From Fimbriimonadaceae bacterium (GTDB lineage: Bacteria > Armatimonadota > Fimbriimonadia > Fimbriimonadales > Fimbriimonadaceae), in the NCBI GenBank assembly GCA_019694835.1, contig JAIBBE010000014.1, positions 131,573 to 195,572 on the forward strand: a stretch of DNA of 64,000 bases, given 5' to 3'. Below the pieces are notes generated by a model. It had not been told where the DNA came from. It ran no database searches and saw only the letters and a list, made by a program, of their open reading frames with translations. Both the position numbers and the translations under genes were made by a program. This document shows positions 25,430 to 33,443 of this stretch, piece after piece (position 1 is the stretch's first letter; each line of letters starts with the position of its first letter).

Positions 25430-26293
25430 TCAGTCCTGGGGAAGGGCACATTCGCGAGGAGTGCCGTAGGTGAAATCTTCGTAGTCAAGGCACACGCCAT
25501 TGACCGTCGGATCGACCGCTCGATCAAAAGATCGACGCTGTTCGTAGCCGGGGAACTTGAAGCCGCGCGCCCGGTTCTTCACGCTGCCATCGAGCATGCC
25601 AAAGGCTGCATTGCCGCCTCGGCTATAGTCGATACCTGAGTAGTACTTTACAGGGCTGGTTTGGGCGACCCAAGTCGTATCTTGATTGCCAACCGTATTC
25701 TCAGATCCAGTCGTCCAAACCCAATTCTCCCAGAACGTGGACCAAATCCACCATGTCGAGTAAGTGACCGCTTCGTTTCGCTGCTCCGTAAAGAGAATGG
25801 TCTTCGAGGAAGCGGGGATTGAAGTCATGCTGACCGGTCGAACAGGGTACTCCGCGCCGCCCCAGTTCGGGATACCAGCAACTCCTCGAACAACGTTCTT
25901 TGCAACTCGGAACGAGCGCTTGACATCGCCGAAGTTCGAGGGAATAGCTGGAGTTCGATCAACGGGAGACTCAAAGATTCCGTAAGATTTCACATAGGGC
26001 TGAATCAACTTGTCCCACGTGGGGCATCCCCAGCCGCTCTGAGTGCACGCACCAGAGTTCCAGGAAGCTCCGTTCCCATTCATCGTGCCGCGATAGGGCA
26101 ACATGTCATCAACGTCACCTGCGTACATTTGAAACGCGAGGTTAAGCTGCTTGACGTTGGATATTGTCACGGCGCCTTTCGCCGCCATCTTGGCTTGGGC
26201 GAAGACTGGGAACAGGATCGCGGCAAGGATCGCGATAATCGCGATCACCACGAGAAGCTCGATGAGCGTAAACGCGGACTTCTTATGACTCAT
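25430..26293 (-). CDS. Type II secretion/type IV pilin-like protein (DUF1559-like pseudopilin)
   Basis: Class III-type prepilin N-terminus: KKSAFTLIELLVVIAIIAIL, with a cleavage site before Phe and Glu at +5. The C-terminal part has the H-X9-DG-like end common in these proteins (NAAFGMLDGSVKNRARGFKFP). 287 residues. ATG overlaps the lacI stop by 11 bases. Pseudopilins of this type are abundant in Armatimonadota, Planctomycetota and Lentisphaerota. Its inclusion in a glycan operon suggests a role in export or binding of polysaccharide. Confidence 0.88.
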   Translation of the reverse strand: MSHKKSAFTLIELLVVIAIIAILAAILFPVFAQAKMAAKGAVTISNVKQLNLAFQMYAGDVDDMLPYRGTMNGNGASWNSGACTQSGWGCPTWDKLIQPYVKSYGIFESPVDRTPAIPSNFGDVKRSFRVAKNVVRGVAGIPNWGGAEYPVRPVSMTSIPASSKTILFTEQRNEAVTYSTWWIWSTFWENWVWTTGSENTVGNQDTTWVAQTSPVKYYSGIDYSRGGNAAFGMLDGSVKNRARGFKFPGYEQRRSFDRAVDPTVNGVCLDYEDFTYGTPRECALPQD

Positions 26294-27314
26294 GGGTGTA
26301 CTCCTTCGGACTTGAGGTCGATGCTCTGACGACGAGCTGGGTGGAAAAAATGGGGGTCGGTTCAGGCTCTCGCCCTTCGATCAGTTCCTTCAAGGCGCGC
26401 ACAGCAGCAGCGCTGAGCTCCCCGATCGGCTGTTGGACACTGGTAAGCGGTGGATAAACATTTGCACTTCCGGGTGTGCAGTCGAAACCAACAATGCTGA
26501 CATCTCCGGGGATCTTAAAGCCCATTTCATAGGCCTCCATAAGCGCACCGATCGCCATTTCATCATTGGCGCAAAAGACGGCGGTTGGAGGTTCGGACAG
26601 CGAAAGCAATCCATGCATCGCTTTACGGCCGCCGTCGATCGTAAACTGGCCCATTCCCACCCATTCCTCGCGATAGGGGATGTGCTTGGATCGCAAGAAC
26701 GCTTGATAGCCTTGCAATCGGAGAATCGCATCTTGCATATCTAGCCGTCCGGCGATATGAGCAATCTTCCGGTGGCCCAGATCGTAGAGATGCTGCATCG
26801 CCAATGCAACGCCAGTTTCGTTGTCGGCGCAGAATGTTAAGACGCCGTCCAGTGGAGCACCGGAGACCGTCACGCAGGGCAAGTGCAGACTCGTTGCCAG
26901 TTCGATGGATTTGTCGCTGAAGTGCGGCGCCACGAAGATCACGCCGTCCACCCGTCCATCAACCAAGATCGAGGTCATCTCGTCCCGCTCCGTCTCGTTG
27001 CATCGGGTGAAGAGCAGAAGGTCTTGGTGGAGACGCCCGGCCTCGTTGGCCATGCCATTTAGTGCGAGGTGCAGGTAGGGGCTCAAGAAGACGTTTTCGC
27101 TGACTTCCGGCGGAACGATGCCGATGGTGCCGCTTCGGCCCGTGACCATGGAGCGCGCCACGCGATTGGGGCGGTAATTCAGCTCTTTCGCCGTGGCCAG
27201 GACCTTTTCTTTGATCTCAGCGGGAACCGATCGAGGTCCGCCATTGAGCGCATAGCTCACGGTGCTGACCGAGATGCTGAGCTTCTTCGCGATGTCCTTA
27301 ATGGTGGCTGCCAT
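26283..27314 (-). CDS. LacI-family transcriptional regulator of the beta-glucan locus
   Basis: N-terminal HTH TIKDIAKKLSISVSTVSYALN with hinge helix NRVARSMVTGRSGTIGIVPP, then a periplasmic-binding-protein-like effector domain (VDGVIFVAPHFS, AVFCANDEMAIGALMEAYE, VSIVGFDCTPGSANVYPPLT). 343 residues, normal. Its own promoter carries CGAAACGTTTCG downstream of TATAAT, so autoregulation is likely. First gene of an operon with pseudopilin, small membrane protein, GH1 and a surface protein. The inducer is presumably a beta-gluco-oligosaccharide. Confidence 0.93.
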   Translation of the reverse strand: MAATIKDIAKKLSISVSTVSYALNGGPRSVPAEIKEKVLATAKELNYRPNRVARSMVTGRSGTIGIVPPEVSENVFLSPYLHLALNGMANEAGRLHQDLLLFTRCNETERDEMTSILVDGRVDGVIFVAPHFSDKSIELATSLHLPCVTVSGAPLDGVLTFCADNETGVALAMQHLYDLGHRKIAHIAGRLDMQDAILRLQGYQAFLRSKHIPYREEWVGMGQFTIDGGRKAMHGLLSLSEPPTAVFCANDEMAIGALMEAYEMGFKIPGDVSIVGFDCTPGSANVYPPLTSVQQPIGELSAAAVRALKELIEGREPEPTPIFSTQLVVRASTSSPKEYTHES

Positions 27315-27321
27315 GGGTCTC

Positions 27322-27346
27322 CGAAACGTTTCGCAACTGGATTATA
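27322..27346 (-). promoter_or_regulatory. Promoter and operator of the lacI operon
   Basis: Minus-strand -10 TATAAT (27341-27346) followed by the palindrome CGAAACGTTTCG (27322-27333). GGAG precedes the ATG at 27314. The operator covers the likely start site, as expected for autorepression. Confidence 0.85.
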
Positions 27347-27460
27347 CAGCAGCCCCCGCGATTTGCAACCCCTCGCACCAAGAATTTTCGTAAATTCTTT
27401 TCGTAGGCCAGGTTCCCCAGAACTTGATTCGAACCGTCGCATTGAAGTCAATCCTCCGGG

Positions 27461-27493
27461 TAACGTTCGCTCATGAGCATCCGAAACGTTTCG
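27461..27493 (+). promoter_or_regulatory. Leaderless promoter with operator inside the coding start
   Basis: TAACGT (27461-27466), 6 bases, ATG 27473; the palindrome CGAAACGTTTCG occupies 27482-27493, codons 4-7 of the gene. The operator therefore sits about +10 to +21 from the predicted leaderless start. Confidence 0.7.
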
Positions 27494-29275
27494 GTACTAG
27501 CCCTCGCGCTCCCTATGTCCTGGTTCGCCTCGTGCCAATCGGAGCCAAAGTCCGCGGCCCCGAGCGTGAAAGTGGAAGGGAAACTCAGAAGCTACCGCCT
27601 CGTGCGAAACGGGCAGCCCTATTTTATCAAGGGCGTCGGTGGAACAGGCTCGCGTCCCCTCCTCCTCCAGTGCGGCGCTAACTCGATTCGCACGTGGGGG
27701 GCCGAGAACATCGGCAAGATCCTCGATGAGGCCCACAAGGACGGGCTCAGCGTGACGGTGGGTGTTTGGCTTGGTCACCAAGACGTGTTCAACTACAAAG
27801 ACCCAACAGCGGTGAAGAAGCAACTCGAGATGTGCCGTGCCGTCGTCGAGCGCTACAAGAGCCATCCTGCGGTCCTCATTTGGGCGTTCGGCAACGAAAT
27901 GGAGGGCTATGGAAAGGGCGACGATCCGGCGGTGTGGAAGGCGGTCAACGACATCGCCGCGATGAGCAAATCGCTTGATCCAAATCATCCCACCATGACC
28001 GTCGTCGCCGAAATCGGGGGCGACCGGGTCAAGAACCTGCATGAGCTTTGCCCCGACATCGATATCATCGGCATCAACAGTTACGGCGGCGCGCCCTCCT
28101 TGCCCGAGCGATACAAGATGGCGGGCGGAACGAAGCCCTATATCCTCACCGAGTTCGGCCCGCAGGGTCCATGGGAAGTCAAGAAGACCCGCTGGGATGC
28201 GCCCATCGAGATGTCCAGCACCGAGAAGGGTGAGTTCTACCGGAATTCGTATCGCATCGCGGTGAAGGAGCAGGCGGGCTTGTGCTTGGGTGCCTATGCG
28301 TTCCTCTGGGGGAACAAGCAGGAGGGGACGGCGACATGGTTCGGCATGCTTCTTCCCGATGGCGGGCGATTGGCGGCGACCGATGTGATGACCGAGTATT
28401 GGAAGGGCGCGCAGCCCAGCAACCTGGTTCCCCGAATCGAGGCTCTTGCCCTGGACAAGACCGACGGGCTCAAACCGGGCGAGGTGATTACGGCTAACCT
28501 CCAGGCATCCGATCCAGAGGGCAAGGAGGTCAAGGTGAAATGGGTACTCACGGGTGAGACCGTCGAGCGGCTTACGGCTGGCAAAGATGAGGCTGTACCC
28601 GACCGCCATCCCGAGGCCATCATCGAGAAGTCCCACACGAGCGCGAAGATCAAGGTGCCAGCCTACGGCGGCGCGTACCGACTGTTCGCCTACGTGTTTG
28701 ACGACATCGAGGGAGCGGCCGTCGCTAACGTGCCGCTCTTTGTCGAAGGTCCGCCCAAACCCGTCCGCACCAGCAAAGTCGAGTTGCCGCTCGTGGTCTA
28801 TTCAGATGGCGGCAAGCCCCTTCCCTTTGCGCCGTCGGGTTGGATGGGGCAAACGTCGGCACTCTCCTTGGATCTTGAGTCCAAAGACAAGCCGCAGTCT
28901 GGCTCTTCGTGCGCGAGAATGACCTACGCCGACCCCACTGGATGGGGCGGGATCGCCTGGCGGTGTCCGGCCAATGACTGGGGCGACCAGCCGCTCGGCT
29001 TCGACCTGTCCGGTGCCAAGCATCTCTCGTTTTGGATGCGCGGCGCAAAGGGCGGCGAAAAAGTCAACGTCGAATTTGGAATCATCGGGAAGGATAAGAA
29101 GTACTTCGACACCGCCTCGGCCAAACTCGAAATCGAGGCCAAGAAGGACTGGACGCGCTACCAGATTGCCCTCGCGGGAAAGGACCTTTCTCGCATCAAG
29201 ACCGGCTTCGTCGTTACGATCGCGGGGTCTGGAACACCGGTGACAGTGTTCCTTGATGATGTTCGTTTTGAGTGA
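27473..29275 (+). CDS. Lipoprotein glycoside hydrolase (clan GH-A TIM barrel) with C-terminal CBM-like domain
   Basis: N-terminal signal with lipobox-like WFASC at residues ~17-21. The TIM barrel (residues ~40-310) has the GH-A catalytic pair: acid/base Glu in IWAFGNEMEG and nucleophile Glu in YILTEFGPQG. It most resembles GH2-C/GH5-like domains; GH158 is worth testing. A beta-sandwich linker (ITANLQASDPEGKEVKVKW) follows, then a ~150-residue jelly-roll (SGSSCARMTYADPTGWGG to VFLDDVRFE) typical of carbohydrate-binding modules. The LacI operator overlaps the start, and it is divergent from lacI. Probably a surface-anchored beta-glucan hydrolase. 600 residues. Confidence 0.82.
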   Translation: MSIRNVSVLALALPMSWFASCQSEPKSAAPSVKVEGKLRSYRLVRNGQPYFIKGVGGTGSRPLLLQCGANSIRTWGAENIGKILDEAHKDGLSVTVGVWLGHQDVFNYKDPTAVKKQLEMCRAVVERYKSHPAVLIWAFGNEMEGYGKGDDPAVWKAVNDIAAMSKSLDPNHPTMTVVAEIGGDRVKNLHELCPDIDIIGINSYGGAPSLPERYKMAGGTKPYILTEFGPQGPWEVKKTRWDAPIEMSSTEKGEFYRNSYRIAVKEQAGLCLGAYAFLWGNKQEGTATWFGMLLPDGGRLAATDVMTEYWKGAQPSNLVPRIEALALDKTDGLKPGEVITANLQASDPEGKEVKVKWVLTGETVERLTAGKDEAVPDRHPEAIIEKSHTSAKIKVPAYGGAYRLFAYVFDDIEGAAVANVPLFVEGPPKPVRTSKVELPLVVYSDGGKPLPFAPSGWMGQTSALSLDLESKDKPQSGSSCARMTYADPTGWGGIAWRCPANDWGDQPLGFDLSGAKHLSFWMRGAKGGEKVNVEFGIIGKDKKYFDTASAKLEIEAKKDWTRYQIALAGKDLSRIKTGFVVTIAGSGTPVTVFLDDVRFE

Positions 29276-29278
29276 GGG

Positions 29279-30601
29279 CTATCCGCCGGGCGGCGTAACC
29301 CTCGCCTTTGCTTTGTAAACCCGAACGTAATCGACAAACAGTTCAGCCGGGAACGGTGTCGAACCATTGGGCGAACCCGGCCAATTCCCGCCCACGGCGA
29401 GGTTAAGAAGCAAATGGAACGGCTCGTCGAACGGTGCGCGCTCGTTCCACAAGGCGGCTTCGCTGTACCATTCTCGGCTCGACCGCGAATAGTATTGGAC
29501 ACCATCGACGTACCATCGAATCGCATCCGGCTCCCATTCGATGGCGTACACATGGAATCCGGTTGCGGCCTGGGTGGCTGTGTTTCCGCTGCTGCTCACG
29601 TTGCTTGGCCACGGCCCGCCGTGGTGAATGGTGCCGTGGGCGTCGGTTGCGAGGTTGACGGTTTCAAAGATGTCGATTTCGCCGCTCGCCGCCCATCCGC
29701 CGTAGCGCGTCGAGGTCGACAGCATCCAAAACGCGGGCCAAAGTCCTTGCCCTGCGGGGACCTTCATCCGAGCCTCCATCCGACCGTACAGGAAATCCCG
29801 CTTCCCCTTGGAACGAATGCGGGCCGACGTGTACTGACGCCCGCCAAAGTTCTCCCGGCGAGCCACGATTCGCAGCATCCCACCCGAGACGCTGAGGTTC
29901 ACCGCGCGGTCGGTATAGTACTGCAACTCGTTATTGCCCCAACCCGGAATTCCATACAAACTGCCGTCGCCGATCATGGGCTCCCAGTTCGAGAGATTGA
30001 GGCTTGAGCCGTTGAATTCGTCGCTCCATACGGGGGTCTTTGGTGAACCAGCCGTGACTTGAACCTGCACGTCATCGAACAGCGTCGAGCCACCCGCAAA
30101 CGGAGTCGAACTCGGTTGGATGAAGAGGAGGAAAACCGAGGCGTGATGAGTGCCTACGGGGGCTTGGCCGAGGCTGGCGGTGATGAACTGATAGACATCA
30201 CGCTGGGTTCCCGCTGTGATTCGCGCGGATTCGCTCGCGAGGAGGTCGTTGTTCGCCGCATCGCGGTAAATCACCTTGAGCAGCGCGTAGTTGTTGCCCG
30301 ACATCGCGTCCGCGGTTCGGTTGATCGCCCATGTCGAAACCGCCACTCGTTCCCCGACGGCAATAGGAAAGTCCTGATACGCGCCAGTGACGTTGGTGCC
30401 GCCGTTGAAATTGCCGAACAGCTTGAGGTCGTACGCTCCCGAGTGCGGCCCGCTCTGATCGCGGAAGACGTTGCCGAAGCCGTTCCAGTTTGTCGCCTGG
30501 CTTCCGCTGCCGATTTCGAATCCGCCGTTCCGGACTTGGGCCGAGGCAGCGCCGATTGAGGCGAGGGACAGCAGGCACCAAGCGAATCTCTGGAACTTCA
30601 T
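29279..30601 (-). CDS. Secreted GH16 beta-glucanase (laminarinase-like) with N-terminal binding domain
   Basis: Signal peptide ending ASAQ; residues ~22-180 form the ~155-residue domain shared with the two surface proteins (GGTNVTGAYQDFPIAVGER, STPFAGGSTLFDDVQV). Residues ~185-435 are GH16: WSDEFNGSSLNLSNWE, YGRMEARMKVPAGQGLWPAFWML, catalytic GEIDIFE, HVYAIEWEPDAIRWYVDG and NLAVGGNWPG. The motif spacing fits endo-beta-1,3(4)-glucanases. LacI operator just downstream of a TATGAT -10. 440 residues. Expected to cut laminarin or mixed-linkage glucan outside the cell. Confidence 0.93.
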   Translation of the reverse strand: MKFQRFAWCLLSLASIGAASAQVRNGGFEIGSGSQATNWNGFGNVFRDQSGPHSGAYDLKLFGNFNGGTNVTGAYQDFPIAVGERVAVSTWAINRTADAMSGNNYALLKVIYRDAANNDLLASESARITAGTQRDVYQFITASLGQAPVGTHHASVFLLFIQPSSTPFAGGSTLFDDVQVQVTAGSPKTPVWSDEFNGSSLNLSNWEPMIGDGSLYGIPGWGNNELQYYTDRAVNLSVSGGMLRIVARRENFGGRQYTSARIRSKGKRDFLYGRMEARMKVPAGQGLWPAFWMLSTSTRYGGWAASGEIDIFETVNLATDAHGTIHHGGPWPSNVSSSGNTATQAATGFHVYAIEWEPDAIRWYVDGVQYYSRSSREWYSEAALWNERAPFDEPFHLLLNLAVGGNWPGSPNGSTPFPAELFVDYVRVYKAKARVTPPGG

Positions 30602-30615
30602 GAAAGTGACGACTC

Positions 30616-30645
30616 CGAAACGTTTCGCAACGTTCGATAATCATA
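30616..30645 (-). promoter_or_regulatory. Promoter and LacI-type operator of the GH16 gene
   Basis: Minus-strand -10 TATGAT (30640-30645), then CGAAACGTTTCG (30616-30627), then GGAG 11 bases before the ATG. The operator/-10 order is the same as at the lacI and PEP-CTERM promoters. Confidence 0.8.
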
Positions 30646-30711
30646 CTTCATGGCGAGTTGATCTACGACCAGGGTCCGTGGGAGTCTCGCAAAGATGCGA
30701 GGAGAGGAAGA

Positions 30712-30788
30712 TGGTCGGGGCGAGAGGATTCGAACCTCCGGCCTCCTGGTCCCAAACCAGGCGCGCTACCAAACTGCGCCACGCCCCG
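30712..30788 (-). tRNA. tRNA-Pro (anticodon TGG)
   Basis: Minus-strand cloverleaf: acceptor CGGGGCG/CGCCCCG, D arm with GGTAGCGC, anticodon stem CCTGG/CCAGG around TTTGGGA (anticodon TGG), T loop GGTTCGAATCC, discriminator A and an encoded CCA. 77 bases including CCA. It stands alone between the GH16 gene and a repeat element. Confidence 0.95.
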
Positions 30789-30868
30789 AGCCGGTACATG
30801 GTACCAGACTGGACGCATCAACCCAGGACTGAGGGCAGGCATGGCCCAATCCCCTCCCCCGATGCGGA

Positions 30869-31015
30869 GGAGGGCCAGGGAGGGGGCGCGCGCTTTCAGT
30901 CGCCTGATCGATTCCAGTTCATTCGGCGAATTCCCATGGGATCTTGTTAGGGCGGCCGAGTGAATTCGGAGGTCATCGGGCACAGTGGAAGCGCGCGCCC
31001 CCTCCCTAACCCTCC
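30869..31015. repeat. Inverted GC-rich repeat pair
   Basis: A 26-base arm (30869-30894) and its inverted copy (30990-31015, two mismatches) enclose 95 bases. The right part continues to about 31034 and resembles 12738-12776. The element supplies the last codons of the DUF4434 gene. Confidence 0.7.
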
Positions 31016-31929
31016 CCCGTTCCGGTGGAGGGAACCGGTTGCAGCCACTCGCGGTAGCGGGCGAAGAGATTGTGGGCAGCCGGATAGCACGAATGCGGCG
31101 AAAGGAAGTGGGGGAACTCGAAGGTAATGATCTTCTCCACCTCGGCTGCCGACGCCGCTTCCAGTTTGAACCTCAGCCGACGCCAATCCGCAGGCGGGAA
31201 CTTGATCGGCATGTCGCGGTCGAACGTCTCGACGTTCGACCAGATCCTCACGCCGTGCCGTGCGCCCAGGACCTTGATGGCGGCGTGGAAAGCGGGGAGC
31301 TCTTGGTAGTGGATTTGCCCATCCTGGAACGCGCAGATGTCAAAGGCCGCATGGGTTTCCGCGAAAATCCGCTCCCAGTGGTTCATCGATTCGGCCAGCG
31401 GGAAGGCATCGCCGCCGGAAAATTGCTTCGCGCCTTGAGGGAAGGGCGAAATCAGGACGGGACGGTCCAATGCGACTTTACAGGCCCCACCGAGGGCGTT
31501 GAAGATCTCGATGATGTTGGACGCGTTTCGGCTGGTCTCGTGGCAGATGTACCATCCGGCGAAGCTCTTGTGGTGGCCATACCGCTCCACAACCTCATCG
31601 ATGAAGCGCTGGTTGACCTCGACCTCGTCCCACCACGCCCCCCGCATCCAGTGACGTCCGGAATCGTAAAGCCCGAACCAAATGCCGACTCCGAACTCCT
31701 CACCGAGTTCGAAGAACCACTGGCCGAGGTCGTCGTAGCAGGGGAGCAGATCGCCGAGGACTTGGCTCGGGAAGATGCACTTGTTTTGGTAACCCGCGCG
31801 AATGATGATGGCGGTGTCGATTCCGATCTCTCTGTACAGCGCGAATTCCTTGCGCCAGTCGTCGTATCCCCAGTTCTGCGACGGAATATCGTGCGTGATT
31901 TCGTCCAAAAACGTGCCGGTGATGTTCAT
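31006..31929 (-). CDS. DUF4434-like TIM-barrel protein
   Basis: Starts NITGTFLDEITHDIPSQNWG and runs through YREIGIDTAIIIRAGYQNK, DLGQWFFELGEEFGVGIWFG and SFAGWYICHE, typical of the DUF4434/glycosidase-like fold. No signal peptide. Catalytic role uncertain; the Glu in YICHE and aromatic residues fit a sugar-binding barrel. Start ATG 31929 shares bases with the comM stop (TGATG); the longer frame to 32097 is read from inside comM. The C-terminal ~8 residues (VPSTGTGEG) come from the adjacent GC-rich repeat, so the original stop may have been displaced. About 307 residues. Confidence 0.8.
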   Translation of the reverse strand: MNITGTFLDEITHDIPSQNWGYDDWRKEFALYREIGIDTAIIIRAGYQNKCIFPSQVLGDLLPCYDDLGQWFFELGEEFGVGIWFGLYDSGRHWMRGAWWDEVEVNQRFIDEVVERYGHHKSFAGWYICHETSRNASNIIEIFNALGGACKVALDRPVLISPFPQGAKQFSGGDAFPLAESMNHWERIFAETHAAFDICAFQDGQIHYQELPAFHAAIKVLGARHGVRIWSNVETFDRDMPIKFPPADWRRLRFKLEAASAAEVEKIITFEFPHFLSPHSCYPAAHNLFARYREWLQPVPSTGTGEG

Positions 31930-33443
31930 CAGAATTCGCTCCGCTCGCGATATTGCACCGCCTCGCCAAGATGGACCTTCTGGACCGCTTCGCTGTCGGC
32001 GAGATCGGCGATCGTTCGCGCGACCTTGAGTACGCGGTCGAAGACTCGCGCGGAGAGGTTCATCTTGGTGACGATGGCCTTCATGTAGTCGCGGCATTCA
32101 TCGCTGAGCCCGATCATGTCGCGGATTTCGCGCGGGGTCATGCGGGCGTTGACACGGGACTTGCCGAGCCGCTGAGATTGTCGGCTGCGCGCCCGGATGA
32201 CGCGTTCGCGAATAACGGGACTCGGTTCGCCTTCGGTCATCGTAAGCAGTTCGTCCGGCTTCAGGCGGGGGACCGTGATGTGGAGATCGATGCGGTCCAG
32301 CAAGGGGCCGCTGATGCGCTGGGCGTACCGCCCACACGTCGCCGGTGAACCCACGCAGTTGGCCTCGGGATAGCCCTTGAATCCGCACGGGCAGGGGTTC
32401 ATCGCCCCGATCAGGATGCACTCGGCGGGAAAGGTGTGGGTGGCTTGAACTCTCGAAACCGTAACCACGCCGTCTTCCATTGGTTGGCGCAGAGCTTCTA
32501 GGACGCCTCGATCGAACTCAGGCATTTCGTCGAGGAAGAGCACACCCAGATGGCCAAGCGTCACCTCGCCCGGCTTGGGATTCTTGCCTCCGCCTACGAC
32601 CGCCGCATAACTCGTCGTATGGTGCGGTGAGCGAAAGGGACGCTCCCAAATCAGGCCTTCCCTCCCCCCTTTGTTGCCGCTCGCCGAGTAGATTCGGGTG
32701 ACCTCGATCGCCTCTTCAACCGCGAGCGGCGGGAGGATGGTCGGGACGCGACGGGCGAGCATCGTCTTACCCGAACCTGGCGGCCCGACCATCAGCAGGT
32801 TGTGTCCGCCCGCCGCCGCGATTTCGAGGGCGCGAACCGCGTGGCGCTGACCCTTGACATCGCTGAAATCGACCTTGTAGTCCGGATAACGATCGGCCTC
32901 AGTGATTTTGAGTTCAAAGGGCTTGTGGTGGATCGAGCCGTTTAGCAGCTCGGCGAGGTCGAGAAGGCGTTTGATGCCGAAGACTTCCAGGCCTGGGGCC
33001 ACGGCAGCTTCCGGTGCATTGACTTCCGGCAAGATCAGCCGCTTGATCCCCTTCTCGCCACACATGAGCGCGACGCTGACGGCGCCGTCCACTTGCCTAA
33101 GATTACCGTCCAATCCGAGTTCGCCCAAGAAGACGGTGTCTTCAAGTTCCTCCAGCGGGACTTGACCGCTTGCGGCGAGGATCGCTGCGGCGATCGGCAG
33201 GTCGAGCGCGGGACCTTCCTTCCGGATGTCGCCCGGGGCCAGATTGCAGATGATCTTCACCCAAGGGAATTCAAGGCCAGAGTTGCGCATCGCGGTGCGC
33301 ACGCGCTCTTTGCTCTCCTCGACCGCCTTGTCCGGCAGGCCAACCATGATGAACATGGGATTGCCACCTTGGAGGTCGACTTCGACCACGATCGGCTGCG
33401 CATCGATACCGACGAGGGTCGCGCTATGGGCCTTCGCGATCAA
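31929..33443 (-). CDS. comM: ComM/YifB-family AAA+ (Mg-chelatase-like) protein
   Basis: Helicase of natural-transformation branch migration in characterised members. N-terminal LonC-like domain (SATLVGIDAQPIVVEVDLQGG, FIMVGLPDKAVEESKERVR), AAA+ core with Walker A MVGPPGSGKTMLARR and Walker B VLFLDEMPEF, a Cys-rich insertion (GAMNPCPCGFKGYP) and a C-terminal Mg-chelatase lid. 504 residues. Start is TTG 33443, overlapping the upstream stop as TTGA, with GGGAG before it. Confidence 0.93.
   Translation of the reverse strand: MIAKAHSATLVGIDAQPIVVEVDLQGGNPMFIMVGLPDKAVEESKERVRTAMRNSGLEFPWVKIICNLAPGDIRKEGPALDLPIAAAILAASGQVPLEELEDTVFLGELGLDGNLRQVDGAVSVALMCGEKGIKRLILPEVNAPEAAVAPGLEVFGIKRLLDLAELLNGSIHHKPFELKITEADRYPDYKVDFSDVKGQRHAVRALEIAAAGGHNLLMVGPPGSGKTMLARRVPTILPPLAVEEAIEVTRIYSASGNKGGREGLIWERPFRSPHHTTSYAAVVGGGKNPKPGEVTLGHLGVLFLDEMPEFDRGVLEALRQPMEDGVVTVSRVQATHTFPAECILIGAMNPCPCGFKGYPEANCVGSPATCGRYAQRISGPLLDRIDLHITVPRLKPDELLTMTEGEPSPVIRERVIRARSRQSQRLGKSRVNARMTPREIRDMIGLSDECRDYMKAIVTKMNLSARVFDRVLKVARTIADLADSEAVQKVHLGEAVQYRERSEF

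Noticed and set aside
31929..32097. N-terminal extension of the DUF4434 gene to 32097
   Set aside because: The extra 56 residues are basic, unpatterned and read from within comM; the ATG at 31929 overlaps the comM stop in the usual coupled fashion.
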